Assembly (NCBI GenBank): GCA_037389465.1
Contig: JAZARR010000171.1
Coordinates: forward strand, 558,001-622,000
Reading direction: 5' to 3'
Origin: Baylisascaris procyonis
Lineage: Eukaryota; Nematoda; Chromadorea; Rhabditida; Ascarididae
DNA: 64,000 nucleotides
A program made the translations under genes and the position numbers. The notes below the pieces were generated by a model. It had not been told where the DNA came from, ran no database searches, and worked only from the letters and a program-made list of their open reading frames with translations. Below, one piece after another: positions 1-12,400 of the stretch (position 1 is its first letter; each line of letters begins with the position of its first letter).

Positions 1-3000
1 AATATTTCCCGTTGCTAATTTAAAAAAAAAAAACTTCCACACTAGCTGCTGTTTATGTCATTTATTCCGTTTAATTTTTTTTTTCTTCACATTTGATTTT
101 TTTCTTCATATTGACTTCAAAGATGGAACTTCATTCTTTGCTTTGCATATTTCCACACAATCATCATATCACAATTTGAGAAAAATGATCGCAATGACAC
201 TTTAACAATAAAATCAATATCTTTCATGTATTACCGTAATTACCGTTTGCATATGCATATTTATTACCATTTCATTTTCAGCTTATTACCGTAATCTTTG
301 TTCGAGAATGACTAATTGCCCTATTCGTTACTGTATTCACCTAAGACCTCTTTTTCTCCTTAGAATTTTTCGTATCTATGTTATCTCGCGATCCCGGCTC
401 CTATTGAGTTTGGAGAAATGGATGCTAACGTCCATATTAAGTATAGAAAATTCCCTAATCTTTATTCATTTGTATATTGAAAGTATTCAACGCTTAGCAT
501 TGATTTCAGGGGATAGAATAGAACAACAAAAACATCTGGGGCCCAAATTTAGCGTCAAAGATATTAAAATTAAAATTAGAATTTTACGATAGAACTATTG
601 AAATTATGGTACGATTGCAAAGAGCATATGCAAATCACAAATATGTATAATTGTGAGGCATTTACCGCCTATTAATCTTCACAAGAAAATATGCTAAATT
701 ACTGAGGGAATCCTTTTTAAGAGAGACAACAGCAAGGAGCCTCATAGTTTATATGCCATATGTTTCGATGACGATTTAGAGGCTAACAAAACTAGAACTT
801 TTTGAATCAACGAGCGATGATAGGAACTTGAATTTGGTACAACACATCGAAACGCATCATCAATAGAATTTTATCTATTCAAAACGTATGACGCCAGATG
901 TATCATCGACTTCTAGGTTTACAAATATCTTGACCTGACGGTTGCCTATGCAAGGATGGTTTACCGATTGTTGCACATAATCACAGAAAAAAGTCTACAA
1001 TTATCTTTATGCATAAAGTGAAGATTATCCTAAATTCATCTAAATAGCACCCTAATACAGTAGATGAACCATGTAAGTGATGGAAATCTAATAGTCGTGG
1101 AGTGAAGGTCCCGTTGCCATAGCCTAGCATTCCTAGTCATAGAGCTGAAATCCTTAATTCTTTACTTATACACATCTACAGTTACATGGTATGCGACCTT
1201 CATTAGATATTGAATTATTACATTTCAACGCATTTAAAGCGAAATGACCAATAAAAATTATTCGGTAAGAAAAGACGCCGTTCTTATAGGGACGATGATG
1301 AATGTGAACTCGTGGAAACAACAGAGTTAATGAAGCAAAGAGCAACTGAAGCACGACAGCCAAGTCGAATACTAGAGTTCTAGTGATGGTAACTCATCGA
1401 ACGCATAAATTTATGAACGCAGCAAATGCCCGAAAGATTAACGAGACGAGGGCATCCCTCACAGGCAGTGCTTTGGCATCGCCACGTCACCTCTTCGGCA
1501 TTAACGTTTGATGATGATCTTTGAGAGAATGTAAATCATGGGGAAATTCCCTGGAAAGTCATTAGTCATTAGACATGACTGCAACAATATTCTCCTTCTG
1601 TTTCGCTTGCCTTACAGCATATCGCAGTAATGATGATCATTTCGATTTGATAGTCCTCAGGCAGCACTAATGACGATAAATACACTTCAGAACTCATTAT
1701 CAACTTCACGTTCGATAAGAATTGCTATCTCGGGGTACTGCTCTTCGTAACCTCTTTATGAGTAACAGGAAAGAAAGACTTCACAAAATTTTCCACCGAT
1801 GAAATATGTTTCTGCAAGAGAAAATTTCAACTCCACAAGCAGATGATGTCGCTCTCAATAAATAGCATTGCTTTATTTTTTGCAATTCAACAGAAATATT
1901 TGCAATATGCTTCAGAAATATCTTTCTTTTTATTTGCTTTTCGTCTTCCATCACTTTAAACTTAGTTGGAAAGCGTTCACTTATGCGTTGATATGCGTTA
2001 CGTAGTGGTGATACTAGCTATGTATGCAAAGGTGATCGTCGTACACATGAATAACAACAAAACAGAACTCCATTTTCTTTATTTCATCCTTTATCTCTTT
2101 TTATTTGAAAATAAATAACTGAATAAATATATACAATAAACGTATGCATACAAATATATGTGAATATGAATGGAAATATAAATACAAATAAAAAATATAT
2201 AAATATTTTCGAGTGCTCTAAAAGAAAGACACATCACATTTATTTGTAATACGTTGAAATATATGAAACGCTTGTAGATAGTATTATGAAATGTGTCGAA
2301 AGTGTCTATGCAAAACGTTGAAATGTTTGCTCACTCTTTTTTAGCAGTTTGAAATCGTCCTTTGCATAAATGAACAAATGCAAAAAGTTCATAAAACACT
2401 CGTAAATTTGAGTTGAAAAAAGAATTAAAAGAAATAAGGTGAACAATAATCAAATATATTTATAAAAGAATTGAGCATACTGAGCAAAAATAAGATCTCG
2501 TTCATAACGTATTTCATGCAGAAATGACATAGAAAAGGAAGAATATACTGAAATGAATGAATGCACACTACGCATTACCACAAACAATAGCACATAAATT
2601 ACTGATATCGGCGAAGGAGTTAGGGTGAAGCATTCGCAAAACTGTTCTCCCTATTCTAGATGTTACATTATACTCATCACTTGTAACTGTACATAGTTCA
2701 AGCAGTTACTATTGTGGAGTCTAATCGTAGGTGGTGAAAGATGGCCAACGTAAACCGACATCACAACTTCAAACTACGCAAACTATGAACGATAGTGGCT
2801 GAAAGAGCGTAAGTCATTCCTCTAAGACAGCAGAAGCGATGCCCCCGAAGGCAGAGATTCAATAAATGATCAGAGTACGATCAGAAAAATGCATTGCCCT
2901 CATCAAACATCGCAAAGCTTTTTTGATCTGAGTATAAGACATAAGTGAAAATTACATTGTTCTAATACTATCATTCAGCAATACAGAATATCGAAAAAAC

Positions 3001-3122
3001 ACAGCAATAAAGCACCGTCACAACAAGAGCCTTTTTACAAATGAAGTACAATCGACTGAGTGGAAATGACCTTTGCGAATAAACGCATCGCTCATCGACG
3101 AACATTTTTCTCATTTACATAA
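1..3122. other. Downstream of presenilin, no gene seen
   Basis: AT-rich sequence downstream of the presenilin stop, broken by stops in all frames. Open stretches near 308-592 and 1166-1363 have neither splice signals nor recognisable protein composition. Part of the region must be presenilin 3' UTR, but I could not place a poly(A) site. Confidence 0.6.
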
Positions 3123-3278
3123 TTATAGGATAAGTTGACGCATATAAACGGATTCGCAAAACGGATCGATGAGGAAATGTGCTGCGAAATAGAAGGATAT
3201 ACCCATAAAGATCGAAATAGGAAGTGCTGGTAATGCTCGTCCATGGATAACAAGAAAAACCAAAGTTGTGCACAAACC
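3123..3278 (-). CDS. hop-1: Presenilin exon 10, PAL motif and C-terminus
   Basis: Residues 395-445 plus stop. GLCTTLVF completes TM8, RALPALPISIFMGISFYF carries the PAL motif (411-413) in TM9, and the chain ends YMRQLIL before TAA. The acceptor is TTTTTTAG. No AATAAA was found on the minus strand in the first few hundred bases after the stop. Confidence 0.96.
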   Translation of the reverse strand, partial: GLCTTLVFLVIHGRALPALPISIFMGISFYFAAHFLIDPFCESVYMRQLIL

Positions 3279-3361
3279 CTAAAAAAGTTGAACAGGTAAG
3301 GAGCATGCAAAGAGACGGCATGAATAAATCCCCGGATAGGCTTGGGTTGCATTGGGCTTGG

Positions 3362-3413
<52 letters not shown>

Positions 3414-6400
3414 TTACATACATATATATCCATTATAGTTTCTTGCTGTGTTCTAGCCGCATTTCCATATTAGCCATAAAAGAATGGAAAAAAGCGCTGC
3501 CGCCAAAGACAGCAATATTGCTTCAAGTCCTAACCCGAAAAACAAGTTAGCACATATAAGCTCGACACTTTCTTCTGGAGCCGATTACGTTGCACCTCAA
3601 TATTTTATTAGAAATTATATAAGACGATACGATCGCGAAATTGACACAAATGACGGCGAAAAGTCTAATGGTATGAAATCCCAAATGAATGCACAGCAGC
3701 ACTCTTTTCCAAAAGCGGAGTAAACATTTCTGGTAGTATTTATTTTGAAAGACAATGTTTGAAGTTTCGCCGCCTCAAATATGTTAGGATCAGTTGGAAC
3801 GTGAACATGTAAATCCTCCCTTAAACAACTAACTTCACGCTTAGCAAATTTTATTGACTTGCGTAGCCAAAGGAGGCAGTGTCTGATACAGTGGTGTACT
3901 GTATCAATTTAATTGCCCCACGTTTACTGAATATCAAAAGTTCAGCAAGGTTTTCGTACTAAATCGTTGTCGAGAACGCATTCCTTTTTCAGTTCAGTGA
4001 TGTTTCCCTCCCTTATCATGTACTTCTTTAAAATGTTCGTAAACCTTGTGTCTACACAACGAAGAATTTTTAAATAAGGTCAGGTTGACACAAGAAATCT
4101 GCATGCCTAGATTCTTGTTCCATATGTTTGGACGTGTTCTCGTGCATTTCGTCGATCCCGTCCGCTTCCCCTTCCTTTTCGATGATCAATTTTAAAGTTC
4201 AGAATGGCCTTTTCTGGGAGGAAGAGTTGAATCATCGAGACATCTTAAGGACGACCGTCAAAAATTATTCATAGCTTCAAAAGGGGTCCAAGTAGTCTCG
4301 TCAACTAGCCTAACATCCGAATCGGTTCCGAAAGTAAAACATAACGCGATGGATGCGCCGGTTGATATGTTGATTTCTGGTATAGACCTTCATAGGAAAT
4401 TCCCATCATTTACTATGCATTCAGGCAAAGAAGCCCATAGTTGCAACTGATGAGTTCTCTAATAAGAGATTGATTGCTGCAGTGTAATACATACGCATGA
4501 CAGGCGATGCAATTTGCCCTCCATCACGATCCACATCGTAAACAGTGAACGTATTTCATCTTCAACTCTTCCTTTCAGAAAAGGTCATCCTAAACTCATG
4601 AAACTCAACCGAATTCACCATTCATCTCAGTGATCGCTTGAGGTACGCTTATAATGAATAATCGAAACATACAATGAGTATGGCAGTGAAGCATGAGATC
4701 GTTGCAAGAATTCCTCCTCCACTTGCTTTACCGATGAGAACACCATAGAAGATAAAATCGCCTAATCCAAGCTTTATCGCCTCTGAAAAATCCCGACTAT
4801 GTGAAATTTTTATTGTGGTTTGAATTAGAGTGATGTTTTTCTTCTGTTGGGAGGAGATACTGTCTACGCTGCTTATCAGTAGAAAATTCATATGGAGCCG
4901 TTGAAGGATGAAGTTTTAGTTGCCAGAGCATGGTTCGAAATAATAGCGGTTGTTAGGCAATTACTGAGTGGACTATGCAAATTTCACAGATAGAAATAGA
5001 AGATCACTAATTCCGTTTTTCTTTTTTCCGACGATAACTCTCTTTAAAATGGTGGAATTTTGAAATTTTTTTTCTATCCCTTCCTCTGCCGACTCTTTGG
5101 ATGAGTTCGTTGGATAGCGGGATCGGTGTGGTGTATGCCGGTGAAAAGTGTGCTTAAAATTTTGAGCGAAGGTTCCCACCCTCACTATTTTTCTCCACGA
5201 TGGGCTTTCCCTAAAAGTTTGGTATGGTATCTATTGAGAGTACTCTTCGATGTGAACCCAGCGCACACAATCTTCAGTTCTTCCCATATTCCTCATAGTT
5301 TCGCACTCTCCCTTCTTTCTATATGCTGTCCACGTTGTTTTGTGTGCCTCTTTCTTGGGTAGTGTTTACGTCTTTATCTATACACCCTGAGGTGTCATTC
5401 TCTTAGGGGAGTGTACAAAAAGGCGTATATAGCATAGCATGGAGCAGTCGATTATGCATTGGAGGGACGGTAAGCATACAGGTGAAGAAGGGAGGGGCTC
5501 GATTTCGTGTGGGGTGTTTGTGGTATGTGATGCGGAGATGTACATGTCCGTGTGTCTATATATATATATGGTGTGTGGGGCGACGTGTGTGGCCTATTCA
5601 GTCTGGCATGTGTGTGTAGGAGAGTGCCGTATCTGTGGTGTCTGCGGGGCGCCATGTGTGGTCTTTTCAGTTTGTGTGTGGTATAGATTCCGTTTGACAT
5701 GTGCTGTGGGAGGGTGTAGTATGCGTGGTGTGTATGTGGGGGGGGGGGGGGTAGGGGTGGGCTGTGGTTTGTGGTGCATGAGGTATGTGTGGTGTATATA
5801 TGTGTGTGGTGTGTATGGTGTGGTGTGGCGTGCATGAGCCATGTGTAGTGTGTGTGCAGTATATGTGGGGTGGGTGGTATACCCTCCGTACTCACTGGAA
5901 GAGGTATAGCGAGGCGCCGAAGAAACAAGTGTGTTATTCTCTACTTTTTTCTTCTACTTTTCTTGGCGTATCCTGGAGAAAGGTGTCACTGGTGAGAGGA
6001 TGTATATGCGCGACCACCAGTTATCTCATCTAATATCTCAAGCCGAGATGTATGAATTTTGATCCAATTTTTTCTAAACTTCATATAAGACAAGGAAAAG
6101 TGTGCTTCGATGTTGCTTCACATGGAAAGATGCTAGTTTCACAGACAGAACAATCTTAATTAGAGAAACGCTATCTCGATGGTATGTTTTCACAGTCGTA
6201 TTCACCAGTGAACATTATGAAAGCCCGAAACGGAAATTCGGGAGAAAGCAGCCTAGCTATCAACACGAGGCAATTACCTGGTCGACTGGCACTGGTCGAA
6301 TTCGCTCTTCCGTTTTCGTTTACACATAAAGCGTTATTATCTGATTGGGCGCTCATTTGCGTTCCACTCGTGTTTTGTGGGTTTTCACTATTTGGTCCCG

Positions 6401-9400
6401 TTTGTCCCGATGATGCAGTACTCATCTGTCTCTCATGTGCTGAAAGATAAGCAAAGGATTCGTTTGAGTAGAGGCTTTCTGATTTCCTGTATGGAAAACT
6501 CTTTTCAGATCCAGAAATTCGGGAATCTCTAGACCCGGAAAAAAAGAAAGCTTCAGAAAAATGGAAAACAATTTTGAAAATAAACCATTCTTTCGATATA
6601 AGCGCTTCTCGCTGCAACTTAAAATGCAATGCTTATTCTGAGTGCAGAATTGTTCGTCTTGAAAAAAATATATACCCTGGCCTTCATAAGTAAATTTCAT
6701 TTATAGAAATTTCCCGAGTCTTTCGCTCCCAATAGATTTGCACTAATTAAGGGTAGCCATTTTTTGCTTATAAGCTGCAAAACATTGAATTCAGAGGTAA
6801 TGGCAAAGCATTCATTGATTACGTTAGCTCATTGCCCAGTCAAATCTAATAAACGTTATGATGTTCTTAACGAAACGTTGATCATCTTACAGTGGCAACA
6901 TCGAACACAACCGAACACAACTATAAGTCAAATTAGCGTTCAGCATTGGTAATGGGAGAATATATTCGATCGGAAGTCATAAAATGTCGGTTTATTTTTG
7001 TTATCGATGGAATATCTCTTTTCCGGCTTTTCCGCTTTTCCTTATCAGTCCATCCTGTGCGTGCAAACTTGTGGAACATTCCAACTCAAACATCAGATGC
7101 TGATGCAAGTTGAGCACTTGACAGACTGGGAATAACATTTCGATGCCCACCCCTACTTATTTACCCCTCACGCCACCGCTAAGACATATATCGGTAATAA
7201 GGGAAAACGATAGAAGTGAAAAATGAGGCTATTCCTTTTGTTTCTACCTCTTTCTTGATCTTGGCGACAGGATATTGCGATGAAATTACCAGTTATTCAG
7301 ACAACAGTATACAGTAACTGGAAAAGTAAGAAAAGAACTAATTCATCAATACTTGAAAAGGTGCTAAGTCTCGCATCGCTATCCTCTTCTGGTTGAGGAC
7401 GTTGAATTCTATCATTGCAGAGAAGCCGTTCGCATTCAGGTGGACCTGCAAAATAATTAGAGAATAGATCATGTAGATTTCGAAAGTGAAACAATGCAAT
7501 ACTGTAAGATAAAGCCATCAACGAACGATTTGTTGTGTTCGTCGTATTGAGATCGTTACGTTTGAACTCAACACTCTTCACATAGTAGACCTGATTGAAT
7601 ACTTCTTAAACGTCTCTTTTAGTTTATTTTATTCTTCCTAGTCTATGCTAGTGAAACCTTAAGCGGGATTCATTTCACAATTGATGGGGATTTTCTTCAG
7701 ATAAGCTCCTCGGTATTGTTTTCGTCTTATGGCAGAGAAAGTCTATAGATAACAAAACAAAAAGCTTGAATGCATTTCTATTTACTGCAATATGAAGCAA
7801 TCGCAATATTTTGGAACAAGTGTTGTTTGATTAGTTCAATTAAGTGAGAGAGAGAGAGAGAGAAAAACAGAGAGAGAGACAGAGAGAGAGAGATAAATTG
7901 CTTCCTTTTCGCTCTTCTTCTTCATTGAGTGAAAAAGGAAAGAGAAGATGGTAGGAGCAGAAAGAGGAAGAGAGGAGAAGAATCAATGACCGATTGCCAA
8001 AGGGCACGTGAATAAAGTCCTGACGGGACAACCATTATGACTTTGCTTTCTACTTAAACTAAGCCGATGTCTAGCGTTATATCAAATATCTCAGTCTATG
8101 TTATTTAGCAAAGACACAAAGCAAAATGCTAATATTCTTATTAAATAATGAAGGGTTCTATTGAGGTAAAGAGATAAGCAAAGCATTCAAGCAACGAGCA
8201 CAAATAGTTATCCATATTCATTGCGTTGTCGCAAATTCATTACAAAAAAGTGAGAAATATTTTGCAGGACGGAAATTAACTGATATTGTATAGGTAAACA
8301 TCCATCTTGAATTTCTGAGTAGAAATTTCAAAGCACACTAATCAGTCATAACTAAATATGTTGAATAGAAGAGTAACACGGAAAATCAACGTTTCACATT
8401 GGAGATAACTTCACCTCAGCTGAAGCTATAACAGAGAGGTTGAGGCATCTAATGATTCCTTTACATGATGTGGTCGGGTCAGGCTTAGTGAGGCGTAACG
8501 ACGTATCCGCATTACTTTAGGCTAAGCAAAAGTCTGCTCCGATTCCGCTATAATCTTAAGCCATTTGTGATTATCCAAATTCATATGCAATCACACCTCA
8601 TCTTACCTCCGGTAGATGCATAAAGATTTTGGCATATTGCAGCTGGTGGTAAATGAAAATACGGGATAGCAATGGCTCAGGTGGAAAACATATGAGAAAA
8701 ATTACCTGGTTTTTCAGTGCATGAAATGTGATCATCTCGGCACGAATGTAATATTAGCATTTCTTGCTCATCTTCTTTTGCGTTTATATAAATTAACCCG
8801 GCTGAATACATCAAATCATTTGCTACCTTTCGATAGTTAAACATCAGCTAAAACTAGTGCCAAAGGCTTGCTTGCGCGCATTAATCATACCTCGCATGCT
8901 TGCAGTCAGAACTGAACATGTTGGTGTTTGAATTTTCAGCGGTGTTTGAATGTGCCCGAATATGTCAAGCCTTCCTATGCGCGCTAGACCATTCACTTCA
9001 AGATACGCACAATTCTACTGTTTAGGTTTAACTCAATTACGAGCCTGACTTTCACTTCTAAGGGATCTTATCCAGATTTCACCTTGCTACGAAGAGTGTA
9101 TCTGGCATCCTAGCCATTCCCTATCACTCCTCACATTTGTGGCGAATTCCTCCGGAAATATCACAAAGACTTATCTTCGTCGATTACCAATTTTTTCATT
9201 GAAGCGCATTAAGGCGTTTCAGCGCAAATCACATCTTAACTAGCAATTGTGTTGAGAATTGAAAAAAAAAAAACTACTGCAATACTTTCATGGGAAAACA
9301 ATTTTCTGCGCAATTAAAAGTTTCCAAACATAAAAAGATTTCACGAAAAAAATGTTGAAGTATAAGAAATATTTTCAATCCTAGTTGCTGAATATGTCGG

Positions 9401-12400
9401 AAAATTCTTGAACATTACAGCTAAAAACAATGCCAAAATATTATAGAAGGCAATCGAGACAAGTGAAACAAGTGAAAAAGTTTGAAGAACATATATGACA
9501 TTCTAAGCTCTCGTTATTTCATATTATTTTTGTAATTCTATGCAAGTAAGTATAAATCCCATCTCTACATATCAGTCCGAACTAAATCATACAATTGGAG
9601 ATTGGAAAAATAGGTTTTAATAACCTGAATAAATTAACGCAGGCATAATGGGTTCATTTCTTTCTCGTGACAAGTTAATTAATATTTGTAGTGGTCCAAA
9701 AGGGCATAATACAGCGACAACGTCCCATAGTGCTAGAGCGCCAAGTACGGTCCATACGGCCCAACTAGGAAGAAGATGTAATAGCATAATCGAAACAAGC
9801 GCAGATATCATAACAAGATAAGCCTAAATTTATCCTTAAACAGTTTATTTTTTCTCGGCAAAAACTGAAATATTGGGAAAGAACAAGCTCTCCAAATGAA
9901 AAATTCTTGAAAGAGAGAAAGGGAATGGTGCGGTTGACTTGGGCGATGGTAATCGAAGACTAACATAGAAAGTGGGAAGGGAGCTTTGGGTGAGGAGGAG
10001 GGAATGAGTTGCCTCCGGCGGTTTTGCTCATGATAGTGCATACAGAGGCCCCTGTGTGACGTGGTGATGAATCATATTGACCGCTGGGTGGCAAATCTTT
10101 TCACGCTCGCGAGTGCCCTCAAGAGCGACTCCTGCGTTCTGAAGTTGGTTTCTGCTGCTGCACATTTGCACGGGTTCATGAGGGGTTTCCGTGTTGCGAA
10201 AACCCGCATGTTTGATGCAGAGGTTGATGCAGAGGTCACTTACAACACGTTTGACGTAGAGGTTGCGACTAAAACCCAAGATCAGCATTTGCATTAGACG
10301 CTAAGGCACGCTTAATTGAGAGGTTGAGAGTGAAGGTAGGAAATTTTGGTCTACGAATGACTGTGTGAACAGATATCGTTGATCGTGACATGTATGTAGA
10401 GCACTTGCTTCTTTTAATCGTTCCTATCAAATGTTGACTATGACAACGAAAACGAGAATGTAAGAAAAACGCCGAACTCTTGAAGATGGCAATGCAACGT
10501 ATTGCATCTTAATTCATGATGTCATCTATGGCTTCCATAGTACTCGGATTTTCTAATCTAACAATCCACTTTTATCCTCTCTGTTCAACTTCACCTTTCC
10601 ATTCACTTGAATTGGATTTGCTTCTGAAGTTGGCTGTACTATAGAGGAGTGGAGCATTACAATTGTGCAAGTGAACAACTATCATCGCCGACCGCCTTAT
10701 CCTTTCTCACAATGATCTTTCCATTGGCGATGATAGTGGACGGCGGTTCGGCGGATCTCGAAGCAACTACGAATCTGAGGAGTAGGGAAAGTAAATTGGC
10801 AATGCACTAGTTTGCGATGCACTTGTTGTTTCTTTTCACTCATCATGATTGACCATTGTTTGTGTTGTGCTCATTAGAGATGTTTTCTTCTTACATTAGA
10901 TTGAAAGAGGTGCCGTTCGTCGATCTGATCATGCTAGTCTCTATTGGATGGTTTTTACAAAAAATGTGCCGGAAAAATGGAATTTCCAACTCCATTGTGG
11001 AGTTAGGTTATGAGCTAAAATGAAGTTGCAGGAATTTTTACGCGCAAGACGGTTGTAATACAGATCTGTAATGTGGCATATTTTTGCATGCTATTGCCCT
11101 TGTATTTGGCAGTTACTTTTACAAGTTTTTGTACCTTAGGCCACCTTGGTTTTTTTGTAATTCCAACATTTCACTCGTAATGCATCAAACGGTGATGCTT
11201 TCTTTGGCTGCGGATATTAAGAACGTATCTGTAATGTATCACTGTAAAGCTGATCCCGGCAGAAACGGATGGTGATGAACTTCAAAGACTAGTTTGTACC
11301 ACTGCTTTTCAAAAAAAAGTACTTTCAACACTTCACTGTACACCAACTCCTCGTCTAATTGTTGATTACGTTGCAGCAGACCTGGTTTTGCTGAGTTGCT
11401 GCGATATAACCAATAACTCGGTGGCAATAATATGTGATACCAAATAATGTTCTTACTATTTGGTACTACAAATTATTGTCACCAAGTTTACTCAGTATTC
11501 TACTATTCATTACAAATATTTGCTTTATTTTGACCATTTAAAAAGCTGTAAATATACTATGTAAAACCTGTTGAATCATGAGCGGAGCACTCCAGAAAAT
11601 ACTCATCATACCCAACGTTCCATAGTTGTACATAAATAAGGCCAGTGTTATATAGTCACCATGAATATTGTAAATCGTTACAATCGAACTGAAAGAAAAA
11701 TACACATTGCTATTTCAGGGATATTTTTCAATTGGGAAGCCTGCTATGGTGATAGAGATTTGAGGCAGATGGCGACAACTACAACTCATGCAGATATTTC
11801 TCTAATTTTCTTTCCTTTTCTCTCATATATGGGAAAATTGGCGAAAATTTATGAATGATTATGAAGGTAACCCCCATCGCTCTTCATCGTTCCATATCCC
11901 ACTCCCCACTTCTCATAGTATTCTGCTTAGTTGATTTTTAAATGATCATTACTGTGCTTTAGTAATGTATACTACGGTATTTTTTTTGAAGATGAGTACT
12001 GTCTGCATCAACAACTTATCTGTAACAGGTAGAGTGTTTTACGTAGCTAGACTTAAACGAACACTGTTTTCTCATTCATTTCTTCCATCCCATGTAAAAT
12101 TAAGGGGAAAATAGTCAAACGATGCAAAATGCGATCGTTTTGGAAAAAGGAAAAACAGTGCTAAAGAAGCCAGCAAAAGTGCTAACTTCTAATAGCGCTC
12201 TTGTCTGTATCACTCGACCAACTAGTTCCACAGGTTACCAAGAGTAAATACAGTATGTAAAATAACGCTGCATATTTTGATTCAAACGCCGATATAAGTC
12301 TTCTACGTGGAAGTCACTTTTCCGTTACTCAATCCGGTCGACGTATAATATATACAAATATTTTCTTTCGTTTAAACTTTGGAAATTGATAGCTGAATGC

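Noticed and set aside
3092..3433. Two overlapping minus frames with Ile-Tyr repeats
   Set aside because: They are shifted readings of presenilin exon 10 and the (AT)n tract.
5439..5928. Long open frames on both strands (132 and 158 codons)
   Set aside because: They come from the GT-rich repeat tract, which lacks stop codons. The proteins are Val/Cys/Gly or His/Thr/Pro repeats.
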